From assembly GCA_036796255.1 (NCBI GenBank), contig DAIRDH010000012.1, forward strand, positions 1-64,000: DNA of 64,000 nucleotides, written 5' to 3'. Both the position numbers and the translations under genes were made by a program. The notes below the pieces were generated by a model, which worked only from the letters and a program-made list of their open reading frames with translations, was not told the DNA's origin and ran no database searches. The stretch is from T3Sed10-241 sp036796255 (lineage in GTDB: Bacteria > Bacteroidota > Bacteroidia > Flavobacteriales_D > Cryomorphaceae). Of the stretch, positions 27,881 to 36,363 are shown piece after piece. The stretch's first letter is position 1. Every line of letters begins with the position of its first letter.

Positions 27881-27905
27881 GCATTATCTAAACTGCACAT
27901 AACCT

Positions 27906-27935
27906 AAGCCGCCGCACTTTGTGTGGCGGCTTTTT
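27906..27935 (+). terminator. Strong terminator of the CsgG/LPP20 operon
   Basis: A 12-bp stem with one G-T pair (27906-27917 with 27921-27932), a 3-nt loop and five T. It lies 25 nt after the stop of the last lipoprotein gene and closes the operon. Confidence 0.88.
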
Positions 27936-28324
27936 CTATGCTGCCCTGAGTCAAAAAGTGAGTTGGTTTAAAGCTAAATTGCATTAAAGTCCTTGAATGC
28001 AGAATGACTCCAAGTACCTTAAACAAATGATGCACAAGCCTGCGAAAGCCATGAAAAATCGTTTCAGTTCAATATGATCATAAATTTAGTTTTGATTGGG
28101 TAATTTGTACATTTGACAACATCCAACCAATCAGACAACAATGAAGGTCGAGCCAGCCTTTAAATCCAGACAACTTACTTCAACATTTCAATGAAGAACC
28201 CATTGAAGAATAGAACGAACTTGTGGCCCATTGGTCTGCGCATTTCGATGTGCATGTTTTAAATAAAAAATCAAAAAGATAACCCGCAATCAAATCCCAA
28301 TTTTGAATCAAAGCCACTTTGTGA
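27936..28324. other. 389-nt region before yitT with possible gene remnant
   Basis: TACATTTG (28108-28115) is an exact TAnnTTTG box and is probably the yitT promoter with a leader of about 210 nt. Inside that leader the frame starting at 28142 reads coding-like sequence LLQHFNEEPIEE, one TAG, then NELVAHWSAHFDVHVLN, ending TAA near 28285. This resembles the N-terminal helix pair of anti-sigma/FecR-type proteins but is interrupted, so it is at best a decayed fragment. Nothing else was recognised. Confidence 0.35.
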
Positions 28325-29209
28325 ATGAAAAGAAATAAACAGAGAATTCAATGGAAATCAATACTATCCATTAAAGCCTTTATGTTTAATCTGGCTGGTG
28401 TTGCTCTCGCTGTGGTGGGTTTGCAAGGATTCATGGTCCCAAATAATTTTCTCGATGGCGGCGTAACGGGCATTTCCATTCTTGTAAAGAGCTTTGCTGA
28501 TATTCATATCAGTATACTTCTAATCATTTTCAATATTCCATTTCTCCTTATGGGCTTTCATAAAATCGGAAAGACATTTGGAATTCAAACACTCATAGCC
28601 GTTTTGCTGCTTGCCGCTGGCATGTATTTTATAGAAATACCCATTTTCACCACTGACAAGGTGCTCATTGCGGTATTCGGTGGCTTCTTCATAGGTATGG
28701 GTATTGGCTTGGTAATACGCGGAGGAGGGGTAATTGATGGTCTTGAAGTTATAGCACTTTACACAGAAAAAAAATCGGCATTTACATCAGGAGAAATAAT
28801 TCTGACGCTCAACACATTGATTATTGTAGGTGCTGCCTTCAAATTTGGTATTGAAACCGCCCTTTATTCAATTCTTGTATATTTTACAGCCATGAAAACC
28901 ACAGAATATGTTGTGGATGGATTTGAAGCATATACAGCACTCAACATCATCTCGAAAGATTCAGATAAGATAAAAAAGCTCATCGTAAATGACTTCGGTA
29001 AAGCGATCACAGTTTTCAAAGGGGAAAGAGGATATCTACCTGAGGCTTTTCACGTAAAATACAATTGCGATATCGTAGTAACAATCGTAACGCGACTTGA
29101 GATATATCGAATTCAGGAAGCGGTAAAACAGATAGATCCAAAGGCCTTCGTGTATGTAAACAGCATCAAGGAAGTGAAAGGCGGCTTGATAAAACAAACA
29201 AAACTTTAA
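28325..29209 (+). CDS. YitT family membrane protein
   Basis: A 294-residue protein. Five or six membrane helices in residues 18-190 (YitT_membrane domain: GLQGFMVPNNFLDGGVTGISIL; GIGLVIRGGGVIDGLEVIAL) are followed by a cytosolic DUF2179 domain (about 205-285: AYTALNIISKDSDKIKKLI; DIVVTIVTRLEIYRIQEAV). Family members are widespread and of uncertain function; some are treated as transporters. The HD-domain gene follows after 6 nt, so the pair is very likely one transcript. Confidence 0.9.
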   Translation: MKRNKQRIQWKSILSIKAFMFNLAGVALAVVGLQGFMVPNNFLDGGVTGISILVKSFADIHISILLIIFNIPFLLMGFHKIGKTFGIQTLIAVLLLAAGMYFIEIPIFTTDKVLIAVFGGFFIGMGIGLVIRGGGVIDGLEVIALYTEKKSAFTSGEIILTLNTLIIVGAAFKFGIETALYSILVYFTAMKTTEYVVDGFEAYTALNIISKDSDKIKKLIVNDFGKAITVFKGERGYLPEAFHVKYNCDIVVTIVTRLEIYRIQEAVKQIDPKAFVYVNSIKEVKGGLIKQTKL

Positions 29210-29215
29210 GCAGTT

Positions 29216-29791
29216 ATGCCAGTTTCTGAAGAGTTTAAAAGAAACATCATTGCTTTGCTGAAAGAGCAATTGCCTCCGCACTTATGCTATCACAATGCGG
29301 CGCACACAGCTTATGTTATGGATAAAGTTCGCCTCATTTCTTCCGAAGAGATACTAACTCCAAAAGAAAAGTTGAGACTTGAAGCGGCTGCCCTTTTTCA
29401 CGACACTGGCTTCCTCCTTCACCACAAAAATCATGAGGCATTGAGCTGTACATATGCCCGCGAAGCGCTTCCCGAATATGGTTTTGACGATAATGATATC
29501 GAGGCCGTGTGCTGCATCATTATGGCAACTGCTGTGCCAAGCATTCCTAAAAGTTTACCTGAAAAAATCATTAGAGATGCCGATTTGTATTATCTCGGCA
29601 CAGATGAATATGAGGAGCAGAGCCTGTTGCTTTATAAGGAGCTAAAACACTTTAATCCCACAATGAGTGCCGCTGAATGGAAAGAATTTCAATTAAACTT
29701 TCTTCAAAAGCACCAGTTCAACACCAAATATGGCAGAGAAAAGCTCGAAGCGCGCAAACAGGTAAACATCGATTGGGTGAAAAACTCTTGA
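29216..29791 (+). CDS. HD-domain phosphohydrolase
   Basis: A 191-residue protein with the H...HD...D metal site: YHNAAHT (25-31), FHDTG (61-65) and IRDADL (119-124), in the order typical of small predicted metal-dependent HD phosphohydrolases. The fourth helix carries MATAVPSIPKS where other members hold the substrate; the substrate (nucleotide or other phosphate ester) cannot be predicted. It sits 6 nt after yitT, so the two may act in one process, though none is known. Confidence 0.85.
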   Translation: MPVSEEFKRNIIALLKEQLPPHLCYHNAAHTAYVMDKVRLISSEEILTPKEKLRLEAAALFHDTGFLLHHKNHEALSCTYAREALPEYGFDDNDIEAVCCIIMATAVPSIPKSLPEKIIRDADLYYLGTDEYEEQSLLLYKELKHFNPTMSAAEWKEFQLNFLQKHQFNTKYGREKLEARKQVNIDWVKNS

Positions 29792-29821
29792 CCGAGCCAA
29801 CCTGAATGTAGCGGAAGCCAA

Positions 29822-31105
29822 TTACCTGATTTTCAAAAAACGGTGCGGTTTGGGATGAACTTGCGGCATGTAAAACAAATACATTCCTGCGGGTATGCTT
29901 GAAACGTCCACACGAATTTCAGTACTGCTCCTGGCCTCTCCTGTAATCAGGATAGCGCCCATCATATCGAGGACTTGAAAACCGGCAGTCCCTTGAAATT
30001 CAGGAATTGATAAAGCCAATACTTCTTTCACAGGATTGGCTCCCTTGAAAAATTGATCAGCAGATGCATAAGCGTTGGTATTTGTAGGCAGTGGTAAATT
30101 CACATCCAACTCAAGCCAAATTGGTAAATGATCAGACATTTGAAACAATGCACGCCTAATGTCCGGCGAAACATCCGAATTCCCACACGCAATGAGGCTC
30201 TGGTTGATACACCCGCCGGTGTATCCAAGATTGTCATAAGATTCCTCTACATAATGAATTCTACTTTCGGAATCCATCATATTTTCTGAAAGGAGGATAA
30301 AATCAAATCGATCGTCGAGCCCACCTCCTGCCCCATCCCCATTGAGCTGTGAAGTGCGTGTGCTTTGGGTATGTACATGGCTCAGCGAGGCATTGTCGTG
30401 CCAATTGCCAGGGGTATCAATTGGGTCAGCAAATACGAATGAGCTCGAGACGCCTGATATAAGCTGCTGGTAAGCAAGTTCATTGCTGTTGTAGATATTG
30501 AAGTCACCACCTAAAACGACGTGGGCGTTGGGATCAAGTGTTTCCAAATAACTGGTGAGAATCTGGGTCATCTGCAAGCGTTCGGCAGCGTTGGCAGCGC
30601 CTTGGCTTGCCTTAAGGTGTATGCTCAGCGCATAGAGAAAAGTGGTATCCTGATGGCTGTGCAGGTTAGGGTCATTGACCATAAACTTGAATACATTGTG
30701 GTCGCGTGTGCCGGTCTGCACGTAACCCTCTGAAATGAGCGTCAGTTTATCGGCATTGTAAATCACATTTTGCTGCAACTTCCAGGTGCTCCAGGGTGCC
30801 GACACCTGCCAAAGCCAGGTACCCGATTGAAAATTATCACCTTCAGACGTGTTGAATGCAATCGAAAGAATAGAGTCTACGCCACTGGGATGCTTGAGCT
30901 CTTGCATCAAAAATATATCTGGCTTGAAAACTTCGATGATTTTCTTAAGCGTATCAGCCCGGTAATCGTCGTAATCCGGATTCGGATAGTTCAATACATT
31001 ATAGCTTAACACGTTGATGCGCTCCTGCGCCAGGACTGTTTGGAAGGCGACGCACGAACACAATACAACTGCACCTATTGCCACCCTCAAGAGAGATAAC
31101 TTCAT
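29822..31105 (-). CDS. Secreted endonuclease/exonuclease/phosphatase family protein with T9SS domain
   Basis: A 427-residue protein. The signal peptide (1-26) ends TVLAQ. The DNase I-like fold fills about residues 30-335, with NVLSYNVLNYPN, the Glu in FLMQELKH, the GGDFNIYNS metal/catalytic site and the C-terminal SDHLPIWLEL. Substrates of secreted relatives include DNA and phospho- or sphingolipids. The last 75 residues (KGANPVKEVLAL ... FQVLDMMGAIL ... IPAGMYLFY) form a type A T9SS sorting domain. A near-consensus box (TACCTTCG, 31110-31117) lies 4 nt before the ATG, so the transcript may be leaderless. Confidence 0.9.
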   Translation of the reverse strand: MKLSLLRVAIGAVVLCSCVAFQTVLAQERINVLSYNVLNYPNPDYDDYRADTLKKIIEVFKPDIFLMQELKHPSGVDSILSIAFNTSEGDNFQSGTWLWQVSAPWSTWKLQQNVIYNADKLTLISEGYVQTGTRDHNVFKFMVNDPNLHSHQDTTFLYALSIHLKASQGAANAAERLQMTQILTSYLETLDPNAHVVLGGDFNIYNSNELAYQQLISGVSSSFVFADPIDTPGNWHDNASLSHVHTQSTRTSQLNGDGAGGGLDDRFDFILLSENMMDSESRIHYVEESYDNLGYTGGCINQSLIACGNSDVSPDIRRALFQMSDHLPIWLELDVNLPLPTNTNAYASADQFFKGANPVKEVLALSIPEFQGTAGFQVLDMMGAILITGEARSSTEIRVDVSSIPAGMYLFYMPQVHPKPHRFLKIR

Positions 31106-31109
31106 GACG

Positions 31110-31117
31110 CGAAGGTA
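31110..31117 (-). promoter_or_regulatory. Probable -7 box immediately before the nuclease/phosphatase gene
   Basis: TACCTTCG on the minus strand, seven of eight to TAnnTTTG, 4 nt from the ATG. Confidence 0.35.
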
Positions 31118-31178
31118 AGCAATGACCCTGTTGCCCTGGAGGAAAAATCACCTTTCGGCAAATACACATGTTTAAATC

Positions 31179-33158
31179 CTATTCCAGCACTACTTCCACG
31201 CGGCGGTCAGACGGACTCCATGCCCCGGAGGCATTTTCCTGCCCCTGCCCTGCAATACGCACCTGACTGGGCTTTACTCCACGCGACAGCAATTGCTCGC
31301 GTACGCTGTCGGCGCGGCGCTTTGAAAGTTGCCTGTTGTAATCCGCATTGCCACTTCTGTCGGTGAATCCAGTGATCAGAGCCTTCAGGGTACCGTCATT
31401 GTTGAGATCATTGGCTACACGGTCAAGTTCATCGCTGTAACCGCCATCCACTTCTGCCTTGTTCAAGCCAAATAGAAATACCACGGGGTATACGGCGCGG
31501 AGGGATTTTGCGCCCGTGGCCGATGAATCTGCAGTGCCCCGGTTTTGCTTTTGAGACTCGGCCTTGGCAGCATTGGCCTGACGTTGAGCATTGGCGGCAT
31601 TGATGGAATCAGTTCGCATCTGTAGTTTCTGCGTCGACCTTTCGACTTCGTCCGGTGTGAGACCAACAATAGGATTTTTCGGACTGGGAGCAGTTGCTAT
31701 TGGCAGTGGGTTGACTACAGTATCAGCGGATATAATGGGCACATTTTCAGCTTTCTGAGCTGCAGGAATAGGCAGGGTAACTTGCGCTGCAAGGCGAGTT
31801 TCCAATTGCTTGATTTGTTCTTCAAGTACTGCTATGCGCTCTTCGCTCTTGGAATCTTGAGGGTTATTGAGCGGTACCATGACTGTGGGCGACACTTGCG
31901 TACGCATGCGGTTTCGCGGTTGGGTTGTTTGAGCTGTTTGAGCCGAGCTTTCTTGCATTTGCCTCAGCAGCAAATTCTGATTTGCGATTTGTTCCTCTTG
32001 CCTTCTAAGAATTTCGAGCAAGGCGGGATCTGTTTGAGCAGTCTGGCCAGCGATCGGACCTGATTGCATAGATCTTCCCCCTACAGGCTGGTTTTCAATT
32101 TTTTCCTCTCGATTAACACTTACCTCCTCTGAGTAGCTTGGTGTTCCGTAGCTTTGAGAGCTTACTTGCACATAAGTACGCATGCTGTCACTGGCCATTC
32201 TGCCCTTCATAAACCCTTCAAGGTAGAGCATGCGTTCATGTAATGCTTGGTACTGCTCTTGACTTTCAGCATTGCTAAAGCTGCTGAAGGTAGTGCTGTC
32301 CAGGTACACGGTATCACGCTTCACGGCATAAACCGTATCAATACGGTATAAGAAAGTCGTGTCTGCGCGTGGCTCGCTTTTGAGCGCCATGTCTCCGGGA
32401 GGTTCCATTGGGCTTATTCGGGTAGTATCAAATGAAGGCACTGAATTACCAGGCAAGTCAAGAATCGGACTGATAGATTGACCGGGTATATGATCAGACG
32501 AGGTATAGCGGGCTGATGCATCAAATGTTGGGCCTTTGTACCTCACTTTTTTCGCACCGAAGTGGTAGTTAATTCCCACCTTCCAAACCTTCAGGAAGGT
32601 TTGGTCAAAACTGCTGCTTACATCCTGTTCATCAACTTGCCAGTATACAGCATAGGATACTTGTGCCGTTATTTGGTCGCTGAGACGAAATTTCAAGCCG
32701 TTTTCGAAATTGTAGGCATAGCTTTCCTCGTAAATTACCCACTCCCTGTAATCAGCACGTGCCATATAACCCATATCAATTGTATGGAATGGTGATATGA
32801 ATGCCCTTTGCCTAATCAATGCTCCATTGTCCCAATTGTAAGTAAAGGAAAGGCCGCTAAAGGTAAGTCCCTGGTCACCATTTCTGAAGTCAAGTTGAGA
32901 TGCATGGAGGCCCAATTGCCAGGCGCGACCCAGATTGCGATTGAGTCGCAAGCCACTGGCAAATCGACTTCCTGCATCAGGAAGCTCAAGTACAGCCCTA
33001 TCACCTACCAAGCCTCCATTGCCACTTAGTTGCCAGTTAAATATGTCTCTCTGGGCTTTTGCCGAAAGGCCACTGAGCATGCATGCTATGAAAAGCACTG
33101 TGTTGAGCGGAATGAACATCCGAATGTTTGCCCTGATGAAATTTTGAAGTACCGCCAT
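31179..33158 (-). CDS. Outer-membrane protein: N-terminal barrel, long linker, C-terminal OmpA domain
   Basis: A 659-residue protein. The signal peptide of about 36 residues ends SAKAQ. About 200 residues of beta-barrel strands follow (SGLSFTYNWDNGALIRQRAF), then a linker of about 300 residues rich in Gln, Ser and Thr with a coiled-coil-like stretch (EERIAVLEEQIKQLETRLAAQ, split), and a C-terminal OmpA peptidoglycan-binding domain (TGFTDRSGNADYNRQLSKRRAD ... VRIAGQGQEN). The start ATG 33158 follows the upstream gene stop by 17 nt and gives a signal peptide with a basic n-region; longer and shorter starts (33197, 33119) are possible. It should bridge outer membrane and cell wall. Confidence 0.85.
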   Translation of the reverse strand: MAVLQNFIRANIRMFIPLNTVLFIACMLSGLSAKAQRDIFNWQLSGNGGLVGDRAVLELPDAGSRFASGLRLNRNLGRAWQLGLHASQLDFRNGDQGLTFSGLSFTYNWDNGALIRQRAFISPFHTIDMGYMARADYREWVIYEESYAYNFENGLKFRLSDQITAQVSYAVYWQVDEQDVSSSFDQTFLKVWKVGINYHFGAKKVRYKGPTFDASARYTSSDHIPGQSISPILDLPGNSVPSFDTTRISPMEPPGDMALKSEPRADTTFLYRIDTVYAVKRDTVYLDSTTFSSFSNAESQEQYQALHERMLYLEGFMKGRMASDSMRTYVQVSSQSYGTPSYSEEVSVNREEKIENQPVGGRSMQSGPIAGQTAQTDPALLEILRRQEEQIANQNLLLRQMQESSAQTAQTTQPRNRMRTQVSPTVMVPLNNPQDSKSEERIAVLEEQIKQLETRLAAQVTLPIPAAQKAENVPIISADTVVNPLPIATAPSPKNPIVGLTPDEVERSTQKLQMRTDSINAANAQRQANAAKAESQKQNRGTADSSATGAKSLRAVYPVVFLFGLNKAEVDGGYSDELDRVANDLNNDGTLKALITGFTDRSGNADYNRQLSKRRADSVREQLLSRGVKPSQVRIAGQGQENASGAWSPSDRRVEVVLE

Positions 33159-33175
33159 ATGTGTAATTGCTCGCA

Positions 33176-34333
33176 TCATCTCTTGAGACCTAGCCAAAGG
33201 TTGAGCTCAACACTGAGACCTACAAAGGGACTGAAGTACATGCGGTTGCTGCCGACCTCCTGCATTATGGCAGTACCCGCATTGAGGCGCAAGAAATAAG
33301 CGGTCTTGAACCCATATGCCAAATACAAGGGTTTGCCAATGAGTGGACCATCAAATTCGCGATTTTCATCGAGGGTGACGTTTTGCAATAAAACTCCGAA
33401 GCTTACTGAACTCTTGCTCCAAAAATTACCGCTGAAGTTTGGGTTGCCCAAGGGTACGGATATGCCTACCATGGGTGCCCCGTCGACTGCGAAACCATCA
33501 TTTGTGAAATTATCGTAAACTGCTGCATATCCTATATTAACCGGAAGCGTCCACCTGGTAGTTTCCGTCTTGTAATTCTTAACAGTGCGGGCTTCGCGCA
33601 ATACATAAAAGCTGCCGCTTAAATATTGGTTGACTTCGCGCTCCAGTAAGCCAGCCAGCTCTTCGACATTTTTTTGGAAGTAAGCTACACGCGTTTGCTT
33701 TTCACTTTGATCGGCCTGACGGAGCATATTAAATCCAGCGGCCTTGAGCTTAAGGTCATCAATACGCTCTAATTTGTCATACACAATGTCGGAAAAGCCC
33801 TCGAATTCAATTCCAATTCGGCTCCTGTAAAGGTCAAGACCATTCTTAACAATGAGGTCGAGTTCCTGCTTCATGAGGCGAGGATGCCTCGCAAGCTCTA
33901 CCTGCCGTTTGCCAGCTATTACACTTTGATTGAGATAAGCTGTAAGGGCATTGTTGATCATTGCTGAAAGCCGTCGCATGTCATCACTTTCAGCATTTGC
34001 GAAGTACAGAATGCGCACGTCGTAGGCCGTGGATCCGCGCAGCTTAAAGTTCACAGGAATTGTGAATTGGTCTGTCACGCTTCCAGGTGGTCGCTGATAA
34101 TCGCTGCTGTACAATGCCTGTGTTGAACTGCTACCGGAACGGAACAACTGAACTTCCACCATATTTACTGATCCAGGGAGCAAGCCTTTTAGCATCCATT
34201 GCTGCTCAGCCGGAAGTGCTTGATTTTCACCAAACCAGTTTTTGGCATAGTCGTATACCACAGTTTCATACTGGGCATAAGCAGGTATAATGCAGAATAG
34301 GAAAACGGTAATTGTAGCGAGTCTCAGTTTCAT
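33176..34333 (-). CDS. Secreted protein of unknown function, partner of the OmpA-barrel protein
   Basis: A 385-residue protein. The signal peptide (1-20) ends IPAYAQ; ATG 34333 was chosen because the upstream in-frame region is not signal-like. The first third is beta-rich, the middle (about 125-250) is helical with repeated charged helices (ARHPRLMKQELDLIVKNGLDLYR), and the last 130 residues look like outer-membrane strands ending VGLSVELNLWLGLKR. No known domain was recognised. It lies 17 nt ahead of the OmpA-barrel gene, so the two are very likely cotranscribed and may form one complex. Confidence 0.65.
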   Translation of the reverse strand: MKLRLATITVFLFCIIPAYAQYETVVYDYAKNWFGENQALPAEQQWMLKGLLPGSVNMVEVQLFRSGSSSTQALYSSDYQRPPGSVTDQFTIPVNFKLRGSTAYDVRILYFANAESDDMRRLSAMINNALTAYLNQSVIAGKRQVELARHPRLMKQELDLIVKNGLDLYRSRIGIEFEGFSDIVYDKLERIDDLKLKAAGFNMLRQADQSEKQTRVAYFQKNVEELAGLLEREVNQYLSGSFYVLREARTVKNYKTETTRWTLPVNIGYAAVYDNFTNDGFAVDGAPMVGISVPLGNPNFSGNFWSKSSVSFGVLLQNVTLDENREFDGPLIGKPLYLAYGFKTAYFLRLNAGTAIMQEVGSNRMYFSPFVGLSVELNLWLGLKR

Positions 34334-34437
34334 CGGTTGATGTTCAATTATGTCGAAGATACAAGAAATATATTTCTCCTTTTCTGACGACACTGAATAC
34401 ATTCTTGCATTTTGAAAGTAAAATTATAGAGATTAAC

Positions 34438-34445
34438 TAAATTTG
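34438..34445 (+). promoter_or_regulatory. -33/-7 promoter for the MbnP/MbnH-like pair
   Basis: TAAATTTG is an exact -7 match; a TTTG at 34411-34414 lies 23 nt upstream as a possible -33 element. Only 4 nt separate the box from the first ATG (34450), predicting a leaderless message unless the ATG at codon 12 is used. Confidence 0.6.
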
Positions 34446-34449
34446 AAAC

Positions 34450-35256
34450 ATGAAAGCATTTAGTTCGAATCTGATTTACAGCATGGCGTGTATGACATGT
34501 CTACTTATATTCTCCGCTTGCGGCAGTGACGAAGACAATGAAAAAGATCCACCCCCACAAGCAGTAAGCGCTGATGGACCGGTGAAAATTGAATTCAAAC
34601 ATGTATGGGGGCCTGAGTTGGCACCCTTCACCCTCAATACCCATTACAAGCAGTCTGTTACAGGCGACAGCCTTGCATTTTATGTGTTGCAATATTACGT
34701 CAGCAACATTCGCCTGCACAAAAGCGACGGCACCACGTGGGCTGAGGAGGAAAGCTACCGCATTATTGATGCCGAAAACAGTGAAACGCCAGAAGGAACG
34801 GAAGTCAGTGTAACCATTGATAATGTGCCTGCTGGTGAATATACAGGAATCACTTATATGATTGGTGTTGATAGCCTTAGAAATGTAAGAGGCGTACAGG
34901 ACGGTGCGCTTGACCCTGCCAATGGATTGTTTTGGTCTTGGTCGACCGGATACATCTTCATCAGGGCTGAGGGCAATACACCTTACGCCAACACGAATTT
35001 TTTCATTTACCACCTCGGCGGTTTTTCGCAACCACACAATGCCATTATGGAAAACTTTCACAGCTTTGAGGGAGCGTCATTGAGGGTGGCAGACAATGCC
35101 ACTCCCAGTCTCAACTTGTTGGTTGATGTTGATCACTTTTGGGACGGTGGCATACGCATTACAGATATGTCAACGGTGCACAATGCTTCCAGCAATTCGG
35201 TGGAACTTGCCCGCAATTTTGCAAATGGAATTCGATTTGATCATCTGCACAATTAA
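34450..35256 (+). CDS. MbnP-like copper-associated lipoprotein
   Basis: A 268-residue protein. The lipobox is FSAC (Cys24), followed by GSDEDNE, close to the acidic signal that sends lipoproteins to the cell surface in this phylum. The body matches the MbnP family (VKIEFKHVWG at 45-54; DPANGLFWSWSTGYIFIRAEG around 155-175, where WSWSTGY at 162-168 is the family hallmark). In methanotrophs MbnP works with the di-heme enzyme MbnH, which oxidises a Trp of MbnP to kynurenine and enables copper binding. The next gene here is such a di-heme protein, so the pairing is kept. Confidence 0.88.
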   Translation: MKAFSSNLIYSMACMTCLLIFSACGSDEDNEKDPPPQAVSADGPVKIEFKHVWGPELAPFTLNTHYKQSVTGDSLAFYVLQYYVSNIRLHKSDGTTWAEEESYRIIDAENSETPEGTEVSVTIDNVPAGEYTGITYMIGVDSLRNVRGVQDGALDPANGLFWSWSTGYIFIRAEGNTPYANTNFFIYHLGGFSQPHNAIMENFHSFEGASLRVADNATPSLNLLVDVDHFWDGGIRITDMSTVHNASSNSVELARNFANGIRFDHLHN

Positions 35257-35259
35257 TTC

Positions 35260-36309
35260 GTGAAGAGTATCAAAAAATATTTAAAGCTGTTATGGTCGCT
35301 GCCAATGCTCGCGGCGTTTACCATTTATGGCTGCCAAAGTGATGATGGGCATGTTCAAGAACCTGAACCGGTTTTTGCTCCTTTCGAAGTGCCCGCCCAT
35401 TTCCCCCCGCCAGTGTATGATTTTTCTGGCAATCCGATTACAAAAGAGGGTTTCGAATTGGGCCGCAAGCTCTTTTTTGATCCCCGCCTCTCTCGCGATG
35501 GAACCGTAAGCTGTGGCACATGCCATGCACAAGTGCATGCCTTCGCCGACCATAGCACCTCTTTCAGCTCAGGAATTGATGGGCAGCTGAGTTTGCGCAA
35601 TGCCTTGCCCACGTTCAACCTCGCATGGGTACCTCACTTCATGTGGGATGGTGGCATCAATCACATCGAAGTCATGCCATTAGCTCCGCTTACCGATGAG
35701 GTAGAAATGGACAATGACCTCCAGACTTTAATGGCCTATCTCAATGCTGAAACGGAATATCCTGCTGAATTTGACAAGGCCTTTGGAAGCTCAGAGGTTA
35801 ATACACCCAATCTGCTTCGCGCAATGGCACAGTTTCAAGGTGCCATTGTATCAGCAACCAGCAAGTATGACAAATACATTGCCGGTGAAGTAGCCTTTTC
35901 AGAAAGAGAACTGAGAGGAATGGAACTTTTTGAAGCCAAATGTACCCCGTGCCATGCACCCCCGCTATTTAGCGACTGGAGCTTCCGTAACAATGGCATG
36001 CAAATCACCAATACCGATGAAGGACGCATGCGCGTCACTGCTGATAGCGCTGACTATGGTAAATTTCGTGTTCCCAGCCTGCGCAATGTAAGGCTCACCA
36101 ACCCATATATGCACGATGGTCGCTTTTTTACCCTGATGCAAGTTTTGGACCACTACAGCGAGGGCATTGATGGGACTGCGCCAAACATTGACCCACAATT
36201 GGCCGAAGGTATACCGCTCAATGATGCTGAAAAAGAAGATCTCATTGCATTTCTGCAAACGCTTAGTGATTTTGATATGCTAAGCGACATGAGGTTTTCA
36301 GAGCCATGA
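35260..36309 (+). CDS. Di-heme cytochrome c peroxidase / MauG / MbnH-like lipoprotein
   Basis: A 349-residue protein starting with GTG 3 nt after the MbnP-like gene. The lipobox is IYGC (Cys25) followed by QSDDG, again a possible surface-export signal. Two c-type heme sites are present, CGTCH (85-89) and CTPCH (228-232), with the family features GRKLFFDPRLSRDGTVSC, SLRNALPTFN, MWDGG (128-132) and VPSLRNVRLTNPYMHDG. Bacterial CcpA reduces peroxide, MauG and MbnH oxidise protein Trp/Tyr; the tight link to an MbnP-like gene favours the MbnH role, i.e. Trp modification of its neighbour. Confidence 0.88.
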   Translation: MKSIKKYLKLLWSLPMLAAFTIYGCQSDDGHVQEPEPVFAPFEVPAHFPPPVYDFSGNPITKEGFELGRKLFFDPRLSRDGTVSCGTCHAQVHAFADHSTSFSSGIDGQLSLRNALPTFNLAWVPHFMWDGGINHIEVMPLAPLTDEVEMDNDLQTLMAYLNAETEYPAEFDKAFGSSEVNTPNLLRAMAQFQGAIVSATSKYDKYIAGEVAFSERELRGMELFEAKCTPCHAPPLFSDWSFRNNGMQITNTDEGRMRVTADSADYGKFRVPSLRNVRLTNPYMHDGRFFTLMQVLDHYSEGIDGTAPNIDPQLAEGIPLNDAEKEDLIAFLQTLSDFDMLSDMRFSEP

Positions 36310-36363
36310 TGGCATTCAAATAAATGTCATTATTCTGAGGATTGTCCGCCGTTCGGGCGCTAT

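Noticed and set aside
30521..30733. Plus-strand frame opposite the nuclease/phosphatase gene
   Set aside because: Antisense shadow with no conserved motif.
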